In this document: positions 1 to 12,905 of the stretch, one piece after another
Numbering within the stretch: position 1 is the first letter of the stretch
Layout: the number at the start of each line of letters is the position of its first letter
Assembly (NCBI GenBank): GCA_025526995.1
Contig: JAHLKG010000001.1
Coordinates: forward strand, 1,364,001-1,428,000
From: Powellomyces hirtus
Taxonomy: Eukaryota > Chytridiomycota > Chytridiomycetes > Spizellomycetales > Powellomycetaceae
Length of the DNA: 64,000 nucleotides
Direction of reading: 5' to 3'
The notes under the pieces: generated by a model
What the model was told of the DNA's origin: nothing
What the model saw: the letters and a program-made list of their open reading frames with translations, nothing else
The model's database searches: none
Translations under genes and position numbers: made by a program

Positions 1-682
1 AGCGGCAGCCAACAGAGCCATGATTGTCCACCATGTTGTGAACCACAAATTGATGCACTGCCGATAGGAGCAGCACAGTTGCCCACTGCATACGGAGTGA
101 ATCCAGGTCTTACTGTCTGCCCTTGCACCAGCCGTGTCATTCGTTCTCCGCCGGGCGCCCCACACGGAGCAGCCCACCGAGCTCTCCAAAATGGGAGCGC
201 TTATACTGACTCGTAGACAAACCACAACCTCGAATACAACAAATAAGCCGTTTGAAAAATGGCGCTTGTCATTGTATAACGCTGATTCTATGCTCCTTCC
301 TTCACTGAAGGGCATGAATGAATGGCTTGATATTGACGCTTCAGAAGCCAAGAGAGACTTGCGGGTGTCGAGGATGTCAGTCAGATGTCAGTCAGTCAGT
401 CAGTCAGTCAATCAGTCAGTCGGTCACTCAGTCGGTCAGTCTATGGGAGATGCCCACTTCTACGAGCGGGACCTTCATCTCTGCCCTTTAGCGACCTCTC
501 CAGCAGTCCGTCCGTCATTCCGCAGGTTCAGTCCGGTCTATGACTGATTCTAGGCGTTGAATAGGCGAAACGCCACACCGCACCACCCAGTGATGATTGA
601 TGAGTTTGGGACAATAATTAATGCATGCCGTGTCATTGCCCTCCGTTCATGCGACTTCGACATTGAATAAAGCCTTGCGCTT
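1..682. other. Intergenic region upstream of the golgin gene
   Basis: I see no convincing gene here. The open frame at 134-547 is compositionally odd and runs through a tetranucleotide repeat, so I do not call it. The stretch just before 683 is presumably the promoter and 5' leader of the golgin gene. Confidence 0.5.
377..440. repeat. (CAGT)n tetranucleotide microsatellite
   Basis: A run of imperfect CAGT/CGGT units, roughly fifteen copies, with single-base interruptions (AATC, CACT). It is a simple-sequence repeat with no coding meaning. Confidence 0.9.
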
Positions 683-3600
683 ATGTTTTCAAATCTGGGC
701 AAGGCCCTCGCCGCATCGCGGGAGGCGCTCGGCACAATACAAACTGCTATAAAAGACCAGACCGGCTTGGACCCTCTCTCAGCTCGCCCATCACGCACCA
801 ACAACCCATCCGTCTCAGCCACGAACCTCTTCGACGCTCCCCAGGACGACGACGGTTTTCAAGAGCAGTCTCTTGCCGGGCCCACCACCAACAATAGCTC
901 GGAGAACGGAGCAGACCTCATGAGATTTTCAGACGACCGGCCGAGTGTTGACTTGCAAAGTGGAGGAGCAGGCTCGGATTCCACGCGTAGTTCGCTGGAC
1001 GCCAACCGGCCTTCCACCACTCCACAGACAAAACCCGCAAAGGCAGTTCCACCACCAATAACTGGGACGCAACAGCCCGCACTGTCGTCGATGACCCCGG
1101 AGCAGGCTTTGAGCATGGACGTCACCGAAATGGGCGAGCGTCTTGCGAGGCTGCGGAAGTTCGAGGCCAAGTTCCAAGACCTCGCCCGAGTTTACAAGCA
1201 GCTTCAGCGCAAGCTTCAACAAGTTGAAGGAATCATTAGCAATCACTCGCCGATACCGAAAATAACAACCACTGCCGATCTGGAGGCTTTGGATGCCTTC
1301 TTGACTTCGTTGCGGGAAAAGCAAGAAGTGTCGGTCACAGAAATTGGACGGCTGACTCGACAAGTTAGCGAGATCAGAGAGGTACAGGAGTTGGAAGCCT
1401 CGACAAAGGCAGACATGTTTGCGTCTTTGCAGACCAAGTTGCTCGAGCGGGAAGAGGAAATCAATCGGCTGAAACACATCCTGCAACGAACCCCGCCTGC
1501 CAGTCCGATGCCAGAACCACGAAATGCGCTCGCTGTCCCTCCGATATCAATAGCGTCGGAAGCGCCATCACCAACATCTACGGAGGGCTCTGTCAGCCTC
1601 AAATTGAAAGTGCGCGAACTCACCAACGCGCTTGCCCGAGTAAAAGAAGAGCGGGATGCCACCAATGCCCGATGTCAGCAACTCGAAGAAAGCTTAGCTG
1701 AGCGCGAAGCAATGAGCCAGGGCCAGCCAGTAGAAAACGGCGAAAACAAGCACGCTTTGGAGGAGGCACAGCAACTCGAAGCTAAGGTTCAGGAGGCTGA
1801 ACAGTTACGTGCAGAGGCGCAAGAAGCACTCGAAAAGCAGAAAGCGCAAGCATCACGGTTTGAAGCTGAGTGCGACGCGCTTCGGGACGCCTTGAAGTCA
1901 AAAGACACGGCACGCGAAAACAAGAGTAGGGCTGGACCGCAAAATAATATGGTAGATCTGATGTCAGATGACCCTATCCCAGATGCAACAGCCGATTCTC
2001 AGAACCATTCAGACGCTTCTACAGTGCGCGTGGCTGAACTCGAGAAAGCCCTGCACGACGCGCAAACAGCTTTAGATCAGGCCACCACTAACGTGTCGCG
2101 ACTGGAGGCAAACCTCGCCGAACACACCAAAGCCAAGGACGACCTGTCCAAACAATGCCATGAACTGGAGCGTGCGAACACTGAATACGCTGATGGTGCC
2201 ACAAAATTGCAGGGAGAGTTAACATCCTTGAAGGAAGACCATCAAATTTCAGTAAGCGAACTTGACCGGCTGAATACGCGTGGATCTGAGCTTGAGTCAC
2301 AACTGCGCGAGTGCGATCAGAAGCTCTCCAAACTAGAAGAGGAACAAACTGCGAATCGCGCGACACTATCTGAGCAACAAGATGCTGCGGATGAGAAAGA
2401 AAGATTGGCTGATGAGCTCTCTGCTGCGAAGAAGGATCTGGCAGAGCGGGAACAAGCTTTGTCAGAGCTGACATCGGAGCGGGATATGCTCAAGCAACAT
2501 GGCAACAAAAAGGATAAGGTTGGGCTACAAGCCGAGATCTCAGGCCTTAAAGCACAGTTGGCAGAGTCGGAACAGAAACTGGCTCAATTGGAGAAAGAGA
2601 GAACAGAAGGACTAGCAACAATAGCCGACCTGCGCGAGCAGCTAAGCAAGTCCCCCGTATCAGATCTCGAGTCTCAGCTGAATAGTGTAACAAAGAAGCT
2701 CGAAGCCACCGCAGGAGCTTTGGACGCAGCTCAAAGCGAGCTCAAGTCGGCGACGGAAGCCCGGGACAAGAATCTTCAGCAAGTGCAGACTCTCGAGGCG
2801 TCGGTTAGCGAGCGACAGGCAAATGCAGATCGCGTGCAAGCGCTTATGAAGGCAATGCGTGAAAAGTTGCAGACCAAAATCACCGATCTCGAGCAGGAGA
2901 GCAATGTGCTGAAGGAAGAAGAGGCGCGATGGCGCGCTCGAGTTTCTTCAATGGAGGGGATCGCCAAGGAGAAGGATGAGCTGCAAAGAACTATGGAAGC
3001 TCTCAAAAGCGACCTGGAGGAGAAGGGGCTCCGAATCAATGACTTGGAACAACGGCTTTCGGGCGCTCAGAACAGTTCGGTTTCGGCGGACGATGCAGGC
3101 AATGCTGCTCCCGAGAAGGGCAAGGGACGCGCGAAACTTGAAAAGCAGTTGGTGGCGCTGCGATCCGAGGTTGCAAAGCTGAAGGCGGAAGCCAGGGACA
3201 GAAACTCTGACGATAGTGGGCGACTCCAGTCTATCGAAAAGGAGCTTTCGTCAGCAAAGGCTGAAGTGGAAGCGGCTAGCCAGCGGATAACAGAACTGGA
3301 GGGGTCGCTGAAGAACGTGACCGAGCAGCGGACTTTGTTAGACAATGAAGTTAAGATGCTGCGTGAACTGGTCCCAGAGTTCAAGGAGGGTGCTGTTGCC
3401 AACGCAGAAGACCCGATCGAACGCGACGCAGCCGCAGCTAGAATTTCTGAGCTTGAAGCTCGGATCGAATCCTTATCTGCTGAGAAAAACACGGTCGAGG
3501 TTGCCCTGAACGCGTCTCGCGATGAGAAGCACGTGATTATGGAGCAGTGCAAACAGTTAAACGATCAGCTGGATGCCCGAGAGCGTACATGGAAAGAGCA

Positions 3601-5962
3601 AGAGGATAGAGCGTCAAGAGTCCTCGACGAAACTAAAGCCAAACTCTCAGAGCTGGAGCGTACGGTAGAGACCATTAAAGCAGAACAGTCCGCTGCTGAG
3701 CAGGAGTTGAGTCGCTTACGCGAGGAGAAAGAGGCCTCTGCAGCTGGGTCAGCAGACTCGGAAGCTCAAATACAAACAACCGTGTCCAGATTGCGTGATG
3801 TTGAGAAGGAGCTGGCCGACACCCGCGCAGAACTTGAGCAGGTCAACGCGCAACTCGCTTCAGAGCAATCAGATGTGCAGTCGTTGCGGAAGGAGCTAAA
3901 CGTTGCCGAGCACAACTACCAGACGACGCTTGCGACGGTCACGGATCTCACCAATCGCCTGTCGGAGTCTGAGGACAACGCGTCTCAGCTTGAAGAGCTT
4001 ACGACTGAACACGCCGCCTTGAAAGAGCAGCTGAAAGCAGCCAAACAAGCGGCAGAGAACCTGGCGGCAACAGAAGCTCGCGCGGACCAACTCGAGCGTG
4101 ACATGAAGGCGCTGACTACAGTTCGCCGCCAACTCGAGCAGGGACGCACCGAAACCGAGCAGCACTTGCGAACGCTCGAAGAACAGCTCGCTCTCGCAAA
4201 GCAGGCCGTTCACGAACGCGATAGCTCTGTCCACGATCTGGAGTCGGAGATGACGTCCATCCGGACTCAGCTACGGGAAGAGGAGGAAAAGAAGGCAAAG
4301 TCAATACAGCTGCTGCGACAGTCCAAAGCCCGCATCTTGAAGCTCGAGTCGGAGTCGAAAGCGAAAGACGAAGCTATGCTCAAAGTGCAGGAAGAGCTCC
4401 GGTTAGCGAGTGAAGGCCGAGAACGTGACGCCAAAGAAAAAGAACAGCAGCTCGCGAATGTGACTCGGCAGATTGAGGACATGCAGATGCGCATGCGCCG
4501 GCAACAGGAGCAAGCTGCCGATCTTGAACGCCAACGACACGATTTCTCGGTTGAGCGAGAGAAGATCCAGCAACGCATGGACGAGCTCGAAACTCTCGAG
4601 TCTAATGTGCGTGCTGAACGCGACTCTGCCTGGGAAGAGCTCGAGCAGAAACAGGTCGAACTGGAAGCTGCGCGCTCATTGCTCGAAACGCGTGAAGCCC
4701 AACTGTCAGGCGAAGTCGGACGATGGACGGACGTTGAAGAACGCATGGCGAACATGGAGCATGAGCTCGAGACGTCGAAACGCCTCTTTCAGACGAAATC
4801 CACCGAAAACGACCATCTTCGCCTGCGTGTTTCGGAGCTCGAGGCACAGGTGTATGAGGCTACTCAAGTGTCCTCCCGTGTCGAGGGAGATGTGGACGCG
4901 TTGCGACGAGAGGCTCGGGATGCGAAGAAGGAGGTGGCGGATAAAGTGATGGATATCAAACGGCTCGAACAGGAGATGGAAGCGCTGCGGCAGGAACGCG
5001 TTGCTGTGGATCAAGCTCTGGAAGAGTTGAAAGCGAAAGAAGAAGAAGCGAAAGCAGAGCAGCAACAATTACGGGCCAAGGCCGAGGAGACTGCGTTACT
5101 GGACTCTGAGCGGAAGAAGAGAATTGCTGAATTGAAGGTACAGTTCTTTGAACATCTTCCGCGTCCGTTGCGATTTGCGGTCATCTCGTTCTTGGGGGCT
5201 GATGTGAGCATGCATCTGTATAGTCGCAATTAGAGATGCTCGAAGCCGAAAAGGAGAGCATCCGGAAAGAGAACGAGCAGGCGCTCTTTAATCGCGACAA
5301 GTTGTTGGAAGATATGCGAATACGCGAAGGGCAATTCAAGAACTTGAACAAGGTATCTAACAAATTTGCTGCGCTCTCTCTATCATCGCCGGGTCATTGC
5401 CAATTGCTGACTCTGTCGCTCTCTTACACAGACCCTCAAAGACGAAGTCCGCAAACTCAACCGTACAGCATCCATCTCGGGCGGCCTCGGGTTCGCCAAC
5501 TCACCCGCATCCTCCTCCCTACAATCCCCACCCCCCATCTCCCGCCCGTCATCAACAGGATCCCTCAGCCGCCACTCCCATCGCGGGTCCATTGGATCTC
5601 TGGGCTCAGATGACAGCAACCTGGCCCGACGTGACTCGACCTCAACGACGACACGACCCTCCTTCCCGCCTCGACTGCAGAGTGTGATTGCCCAGGAAAG
5701 TCACACCCAGTTGCAGCAGACACCGCATCAACAGCAACAACCGGCCGCGCCACCACCACCGGATGAGTACTTGAAGGCGGTCCTGCTCAAGTTTTTGGAG
5801 GCCAAGGATAAGCGCGTAAGTAGTGTTGTGTTGAGCATCAACCGCACTGGGATTCGGATTTTTATTGTTTTTTGACACTCACAGGGCCAACTCCTCCCGG
5901 TTCTTGGAATGCTCCTCCGTTTCTCCCCCGACGAGCTTAAACGCGTGCAAAAGTTTGCGTAG
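683..5962 (+). CDS. GRIP-domain golgin, long coiled-coil Golgi tether
   Basis: Four exons fit in phase: 683-5137, 5236-5352, 5432-5815 and 5885-5962, giving about 1677 residues. Residues 1-150 are a polar Ser/Thr/Pro-rich head starting MFSNLGKALAASREAL; from about 150 to 1520 the protein is almost continuous heptad coiled coil rich in Glu, Lys, Leu and Gln. A Ser-rich linker (exon 3) leads to a C-terminal GRIP domain: EYLKAVLLKFLEAKDKR is joined by the last intron to GQLLPVLGMLLRFSPDELK. In the Imh1/golgin-245 family this domain binds the GTPase Arl1 at the trans-Golgi and the rod captures vesicles. The first exon's frame continues into intron 1 and stops at 5233, so that stop is not the true C terminus. 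A further 3' exon (near 6058) is conceivable but not needed. Family call is sure; the exact golgin class is not. Confidence 0.9.
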
Positions 5963-6540
5963 CGCACCGCTGCACATTCCCCACACGACAATTTCGCCGC
6001 CCCATAATACCCATTCCACACATCCCCTCGCCTTCATCCTCTGACCACAAATTCCAGGAGTGGCTTTCACTGCTCATTTTGATTCAACCTTCCCTCCCAA
6101 AATTCCCGGTGCCCTATACCGACAGCGCTGCATTTTTACATACCCACGTCCCCCTTGCATCCGCGGTTTTCATAGCTTCTCCATCCTCTCCGCTCCACCA
6201 CAGAGACGCCCAACTAATATCTCCCGTACTCACTAACCCGCCCGATGAGGGACTTTCCTCCCATTATTTTTTTCTGATTCAATGTAATTCCATTTCTTTT
6301 TGTTCCATTTCTGACTTGTTCAAATGCGTGTTCGTCTTTGCGGGCAGATTTCGTTTAACATTGAGCACAGGGAGATGCAGTTGTTTTGAGTATATCCGCA
6401 AGCCATATGCATGATCTCTCAGCTCAAGAGGAAAACATACGCGTCGCTGAGAACAATCCAGATAATAAAATAAAGGAACAGAAATAGCTACGATACAAAA
6501 AACGCACTACGAAAGGTTACAACTACTTTCGATCCGATAT
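5963..6540. other. Intergenic region between convergent genes
   Basis: This holds the 3' ends of the golgin (+) and Kre33 (-) genes. It is pyrimidine-rich up to about 6330, followed by an A-rich stretch near 6440-6510 that may contain polyadenylation signals on either strand. No gene is supported. Confidence 0.5.
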
Positions 6541-9500
6541 CTAACCCTTTCGGCTCTTCTTGAGGGCCTTCTTTACCTTGTCCTTCTTCTTGGTCATCAA
6601 GCCTTTCGGATCGACGACCGTCTCATCCCCGCGGTGTTTCTTTGCAATCTCGGTCGCCGTCTCCAACTTTCGTTTCTTGCCGCCCGCTGATGATGCATTA
6701 GCACTACTCGGCACATTGACAATGGTGGCGGACCCAGCAAGTTCGAGGTTGGTCGAGTCCGGGATCGCGTATTGGTCAAGGTTGAGGGACTCGAGAACTT
6801 TCTTTTGTTCCTTTTTCAGAGCGGCGAGGACAGATGTGGAGGATTCGTCGAGGTCGGCAGAGAGGGATTCGATGGTCGGGTCCCAGGCATCAGCGTCAGT
6901 GATGTCACGGCGTTTGCGCGAGTCCAAGGTATCGTTATCCTTGTCAATGCTGTTGTCCTCGTCGTTGTCAACGTCCATATCGTCTGTTGTTGTTGGTTTC
7001 GGGATTGGTGCAGGTTTGGTTGACGCATCGACTTCGTCTCTCACGCCCGATTCAACCACACCCGCAAGGAAGAGGTGGCATTTGCGGACCAGCTTTCCAA
7101 ACAAGGCCATGATCTGGGTTCCGGGTATATCCAGTTCCTTTTCCAGGTCATCGACCGACTTTTTCTGCAGCCCCAAACCCGCAAGCAGGGCAGCTTGCAC
7201 GGGGGACAATTTGACATACGTAGTAGACGAGTCAGCGGCGCCCGGTTGGGTCGACGTCTGGTGCAGACGGCCGAGAAAATACGCGCGGGCAAGGTGCGGG
7301 ATCAGGTCCATGATGACATGGTAGTCGAGGAGATTGTGGGTGTACGATTCGAGTCGCTTGAGGTCGTACGGTGTGAAGAGGCGGCTGATTTCTGCGGGAC
7401 GGGACAATGGAACGACGGTGGCGTCGGCGGCCGAGGAGGTGGCGGTGGATGCGGGGGTGTCCTTAGCAGCCCCGGCTGCTTCAAACACGCTGAGGACGAG
7501 AATTGGGGAGAAGAGCCTGAACTGGTACGCCAGCAATTCGATGAACCGGCGGCGGAAATCCAACATGAAGGATTCGAGCCAGGCGGACTGGGTCACCGCA
7601 ACGGCATTGTCGGACCGCTCGAGTTTCTTGAGCATGACGCACGTGTGTTCGCCCGTGAGGTCGTTAGGGGTTTGTCGGAGATACACGGGGACGAATCCCG
7701 ATCGTTTCCAGAACTTGTGGAGAGGCGCTGTGATTCCGTACGACACGCCGAGCCAGTGGAGGTGTTCCTTGATGGGCCGTTCGGAGAGTTTGAGGAGGAG
7801 CGGGGGCATGGTGGCAGGATCTCGAACGCGGATCTCGTCGTTCATCAAAGAGGTTTCGTCGAGGTCGTCGTCCGTGATGCGCGTGATGGCGTCCGGGACG
7901 GCGGAGGCGGCGATGGTAGCGTCGTCGTCTTCCGAGAGGGAAGCGACTTGCCCGCTGTAGTAGTCCTGCAAGAGGTCGACGGCGCGTTTGCCATAGCCCA
8001 TGCCGACATAGTCTGGGTGGGTCGCGATGCGGACGACACGGGCACCCGAGAGGGAGGCAAAGTCGTCGTCCTGGAACTGCTGGGTGATGACCCAGGGAAT
8101 CAGATCGCCCGAGGCTCTGATTCCTTTGGCAAGGGACGACAGTGCGGATCCCTTGGCGATGGAACCTTCCATGCACACTTGGACTACGCAGAGGGGTTCG
8201 GGGAGACTGGTTGCGCGCTGCTCGTCAACAGGTGGGAGGAGCACAAACAGGTGGTGGGCGGGGGCATCGCTGAGGAGCTGCAAGTCGTTGGGGGTGTTTT
8301 TGTAATGGGAGGCAACGTACAATGCCATCATTTTCTGCAAGAAGGCTTCGGACACGGGGTGGAAGCTGAACAAGGTGTCACGATTGACGTAGTACAGCTC
8401 ACATTTGGAGGGATGGGGGCAGCCGGAGATGGTGCGGGAGATTTTGGGGTCCGGGGTGCAGCAGTCGAGGCAGAGAAGGCGATTCAACCAGGACTCGACC
8501 GGGTCGTTGAGGGCATATCGGATGGGTTCGTCAAGTTTGATTTCTCGGAGGGTGCGGTTACCTACAACAGACGGGGTGGCAGCCGCCGCAGATGCGGACG
8601 CATCGCCGGATTTCTTTTCTTTGCCATCGCGTCCGACCACCACGCCCGACGCGTCCGTCTGGATAGTTTTGGAGGTGAACCCGCGACTCTGTTCCCGCAG
8701 CTGGCTGAGGAGCTTGAGTGACAGCGACCGACCGGTTCCTTCGTATCCGTTGATGGTCGATGCCATGAAGACCAGGTACGGTCCAAGGAGGTTCTTGACG
8801 ATTGGCAGCGGGATAGCGGCCGCCTCGTCAATCACGACCAACTCAGCTTGGGCGAGGACATGGTGATCTGAGGGCTGGATCCATTGAATGGTCTGTCGGT
8901 GATCGCGGAAGATGTTGACTCTCACAACCGCCTTCTGGAATGCTGGGTTGGTGGACTGAACAATGTCGTAGTCTAGATGTTCCTCGTAACCGAGGGCATC
9001 GAAACCTTTGAAAATGAACTCGAAAAGAGTCTTCAAATTTTCGGGACTTGGGGAGGTGATGAAAATGTTGGAGTAACCGTACGCGACGGCAGCCGCCATG
9101 GAGATTCCCAGTGCGGCGGACTTTCCTCGTCCACGAGCGGCCGTCAACGCGACAGTAGATCGCAGAGTCTTGTCCGCAATCGCTTCTATGAAAGTCAAGA
9201 TCGCTTTGGCCTGGTCGAGGGTCTTTGCGCAGGTGACAAGAGACCCGACGGGTTGTGTGTCCTTCAGCGACTCCTTGAGCTCTGCCAGCTCCTTCTCCGT
9301 CGGGGTGAGTGGGACCTCTTCGATCCGAGGCAAGGGCTTGACATTCTTTCCAGCGCTGATGGGCAAAACGTTCAACTCGTCATCAACGACCAGGCAAGAT
9401 TCGCAGGATCCCAATGAAAGAATGAATCGCTCGTTGAATCGCGCAACCGTATCCTGGTGAGATTCCGTCCTGTATCGCGAATGGACGTCCATCGACATGC

Positions 9501-10109
9501 TGTACAGCTGTTTCAAGCTCTTCATGGTCTTCAACAGAATGACGACAATGCCTCCTCCTTCAACGGTTTCGACCGTCCGGGCTAACAAGTTTGGTGTCAG
9601 CGCTTCGAAATCCTGTAGCACGCACATGCCGTAAGTGTTTCCAAGAATCTTTTCAGTTTCTTTGTAGTAGGTGTAGCGGATGGAGGTCGAGGAAACGAAC
9701 AGTTCAAAGGGGTCTTCTTCGTCAGCGTCCCGGATGCCGCGGGCGATCTGACGTTTGATTTGGTTCATGCGCTTCTTTCGGTGACTAAACAGAAACAATA
9801 AAGAAACGGCTTTAGTTTTCTGCACCCACGGATTCCCCGCCAGTAAGTCCGCTCATAGAGACTCTTCAGTTTGCTTTTCTCTTTCCCCTCTTCACACCTT
9901 GAGAAGCCCAGCTCCTTCTTATAGCACCACAAGACCGTCGGCCGAGCAGCCACTCTGGCTTTCGCCAGGAGGAAATGCAAAGTGACGACCTGGTCTCGTC
10001 CTCTGTCGCCGACCAGGACAAAGAATGTTCGTTTGTTCTTCTGAACATTGTTCTGTATGATGGTCGGGATACGCGAGTCGAGCTTTTTGCGTTGTGTGTT
10101 TTGGACCAT
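6541..10109 (-). CDS. KRE33: RNA cytidine acetyltransferase (Kre33/NAT10)
   Basis: Two exons, complement of 9898-10109 and 6541-9784, separated by a 113-bp intron, give 1151 residues, near the usual 1025-1060 plus low-complexity tail. The family makes N4-acetylcytidine in 18S rRNA and, with adaptors, in tRNA, and is needed for small-subunit biogenesis in the nucleolus. Visible in order: N-terminal DUF1726 segment (DSRIPTIIQNNVQ, SHRKKRMNQIKRQIARG across the splice), the near-invariant EKILGNTYGMCVLQDFEAL, a Walker A-like GRGKSAALG near residue 285, VVIDEAAAIPLPIVKNLLGP (Walker B), a GNAT acetyltransferase region with VRIATHPDYVGMGYGKRAV, and a lysine-rich C terminus. An acidic Asp/Asn insert lies near residues 940-980. 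The start lies head-to-head with VPS37. Identification is secure. Confidence 0.97.
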
Positions 10110-10524
10110 GGTTATGTGTTGTGTTGTATTTCGGGATAGTGAATGTGTAATTGGGGGTGGTGGGCCAATTCAATTCGAGGCGAGGCCTAGGGTTCAGCAG
10201 AGGTGCTATGTCGCCCAAGCAAATAAGAAGGAGACCAGTTCGACAACGTCTACGTTGGTTGACGAGCCTCAGTATCAGTGGTCGAGACGGATATAGAGTG
10301 CTGTTGAACAACAGCGGTCAACGAAGACACAACGCGCAAGCCCAAACTGACAGTGACAGCTTTCTTCGCAAAAAAGAATTCACACATTTTGACAGGTCCG
10401 AGTCACGTGGCCCCATGCTTACACAAGCAAGGCGCACCTCTGATCTTCCCTCTCTCGTCACTCCCAACTGTCACTGTCATTCGTTTTCTCAATCTCCTTT
10501 GCCATCAATTAGTTTGTCGCAACC
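10110..10524. promoter_or_regulatory. Bidirectional promoter region between KRE33 and VPS37
   Basis: The 415-bp gap separates two divergently transcribed start codons. It contains a TGGGCCAATTC stretch with a CCAAT core near 10163 and a TCACGTG hexamer-containing site near 10403. No reading frame of its own is supported; the frame that opens at 10151 runs into VPS37 through its first intron. Confidence 0.5.
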
Positions 10525-11702
10525 ATGTCACCGTTTGGAAAATCACGCAAAAACAACGAATCCCCAACACCTCCCCCACCTGCGGGTTCCGCGTCATTCC
10601 CAGAACGGTTCGCATTCTGCGTACTTCTACATCCCATATGACCTGCCCTTTTCTCAACTTTTATCTTTTTCCAGCCGTCGTAAGCACATAACATCCCTAC
10701 ACACATCCACACTGCCCCTTCGAGAACTTCACCCCGAAGCACTCTATGAAATCTCCTTCTCAACCCAGTCCACGGGCCAGCTCCTCCTCCACGTCGGTCT
10801 CTCCCCATCCTTCCCAGACAGCCCACCCACCATCCAACTCCGCCCTCCCCAACCGCAGCTGCAGCTACAACACCCCTGGATTGTGCAAGGCGGATACATT
10901 GCTGGCCATGACCGGCTGGCGAATTGGGATGCAGGCAGTGCCATTTTGTTGGGAAAACTCGTGCGGGACGTTGTAAATGAATTCACCAACCGACCACCGA
11001 TCAGAGCTCAATCGTCTAACATCAATCGGCCTGCGAATATGTCGTCCACACCGCCGCCACAACAGCAGCAACCCACCGCATCCACAGATTACCCAGACGT
11101 GGACCGCCTCCGACCCGAAGACATGCATAGACTACTGAAGAATGAAGATGCTCTCAACGCGTATTTTGATGACTTGGAGCATGTCCGCAACGTGCGCGCA
11201 GTGCATCGGGACCTGCTGCACGGAAATGAAGCGCTTGCCAAGAGAAATTTGATACATGAGGCGGAGTTGCAGACGGCAAATGAAAGCATTGCCGCGCAGC
11301 AGACTCTGTTGATGTCTCAGATACATGCATTTGAAGAGACCTCAAAATCAAGAGACGATGCAGCCATGGTATGTTAAGATTGGGAGATCGAAACTCTTCT
11401 CTGAGCGATTTAACTCATATTTTGTTACATTCTGTTAGCGATTTACACCAAACTACCTTACATCCGCCCTCCGCGCGACCCTCACACAATGCGAAGCCAA
11501 ATCAGACGAAATTACCAACGCGTTCCTCTCCACTTCCAGTGACGCCTTGTCGATAGACGAGTTCGTCAAACAGTTCAGAGATGCCAGAACGACGTACCAC
11601 CTGCGAGCAGCGAAACTCGAGCGCTTGATCGGCGATCCGCGTGTGTTGGCACAGTAGGCGCAGCATCGACTCGTGAGCTACGGAACAGAACCGTCGCTAT
11701 CT
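10525..11702 (+). CDS. VPS37: ESCRT-I subunit Vps37 (Mod(r) domain)
   Basis: Three exons: 10525-10607, 10675-11368 and 11439 to about 11702, around 346 residues. The first intron was placed because MSPFGKSRKNN then joins RRKHITSLHTST in frame. The N-terminal half looks like the UEV-type fold of Vps37A (LLLHVGLSPSFPDSPP, HPWIVQGGYIAGHDRL, LGKLVRDVVNEFTNRPP). A Pro/Gln linker follows, then the helical Mod(r) domain (PEDMHRLLKNEDALNAYF, VRAVHRDLLHGNEALAKRNL, and CEAKSDEITNAFL with FVKQFRDARTTYHLRAAKLE from exon 3). In known systems Vps37 joins Vps23, Vps28 and Mvb12 to sort ubiquitinated cargo into multivesicular bodies. The last ten codons and exact stop are less certain than the rest. Confidence 0.88.
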
Positions 11703-11849
11703 GAAGCTATATACCCTTGCACTTTACAACCCTCTGCGTAATAGTTTCCATACAACCGGCTGTCACACCCATATGCCTCCGAATTCGAATAAAACATTCG
11801 GGATTCAATTGTTCGCTGTTCGCGCACTTGCCATCCTCTTACATGTTAT

Positions 11850-12626
11850 AACCGAGGTCGGTTCGCCCATTTCTTCTCCATCATCATGCGCTCGTCAGCC
11901 CACCTCGGTTCCATCGTTAGGCGCTCGTCAGTCCACAGGCCCGGGCTCTTTGACATGTCCACGACCCTTTTGGATTTGTACTCAAGTGAGCATCTTGAGG
12001 ATGTGGCGCACTGGGACCTTGAACGTATTGACGCGGAAGGTGCGGAAGAAAGGGCAGACAATTCCGTGGTTGTTTGTCTCATCGGCCGAATACCAAATTT
12101 CCCATGGCCCACACTGTTCGGACATCAAGTATTGTCTGGTCCAGCGTATCGGTTGACTGAATTATTCGTAACCGACTGGTCTGTACCTGACATCAGACCT
12201 GATGGCTCCTTTAGCGTTTTACATTTAAACTCTAGCATCTCCGTTTCCGTGACGCCCAGATCTCTCATACCATAGAAAGCTATGAATGATCATAACACCA
12301 CTGTAATAGTCAACAATACGCAGCCGCACCGTACCGCTGGGTTGTGCGCGCTCTTCGTCCGACGTCACAAAAGTGTACATCCCGCGGTCAATTCCAGTGC
12401 AGGTCAGATAAAGATTATCTCTCAAAATTTTTTTACTGGTCGCAGAATCTTTGAATTGTAGTTGTATCTTCATGCTCGATACCAACAGGTGTGGCATAAG
12501 TTCGCAACTGATCTGTTTCCACGATTTGCAAACTCGTCATCCTATCAGTTGCAAGTAGGCAGGAGGTACGAGCGACAAGAAGCATCGCCAGAGTTCTGGA
12601 GGCAGCTGTGCAAAAATTTCAGCCAT
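11850..12626 (-). pseudogene. F-box protein copy A, degraded
   Basis: Read from an ATG at 12624-12626 the copy gives MAEIFAQLPPELWRCFLSL, then VPPAYLQLIG, then an in-frame TGA (12537-12539) where copy B has Arg, and continues RVCKSWKQISCELMPHLL to a stop at 12225. Further downstream, in a shifted frame, a C-terminal segment shared with the other copies is still visible (VNTFKVPVRHILKMLT, then an interrupted GHVKEPGPVD). The premature stop and the frame change argue for a pseudogene, unless a downstream ATG at about 12497 is used to make an F-box-less remnant. The F-box normally binds Skp1 in SCF ubiquitin ligases. Confidence 0.75.
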
Positions 12627-12905
12627 TTTGGGTGCAGCTGCTAATGTGAATGATGGGACGAGCCTGCTCCTGTCCGTTCGTCTCGCGTACCGGGCAAGCT
12701 GCCAACGTCATTTTACATCGTTAATGTCTGTCTCTATCTGCTGTTTGTTGCACATATATGCATGTGACAAATAACGCTACCAGCTAGCTGCTATACCAGA
12801 AATTTGAACCCGCAAAAGCAGAATTAGGAAGAAGCCTTCGAATTCAAAGTAGAACAGACGGAAATCCAGTCATTCAGGTTCTTCGGCCCTTGCCATTTCT
12901 TCACA

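Noticed and set aside
5138..5233. End of the golgin taken as the stop at 5233
   Set aside because: The last 32 codons of that frame are intronic (GTACAG...TTAGAG); splicing continues the coiled coil and reveals the GRIP domain.
7075..8721. 548-codon open frame on the plus strand opposite KRE33
   Set aside because: It lies wholly antisense to the well-conserved acetyltransferase, has Gly/Arg/Val-skewed composition and no recognisable domain; it is a by-product of codon bias on the other strand.
12537..12539. In-frame TGA in F-box copy A as a recoded (selenocysteine or reassigned) codon
   Set aside because: Other genes in the window use TGA as a normal stop, copy B has Arg at this place (CGA to TGA is one base change), and the downstream frame is also disrupted; decay is simpler.
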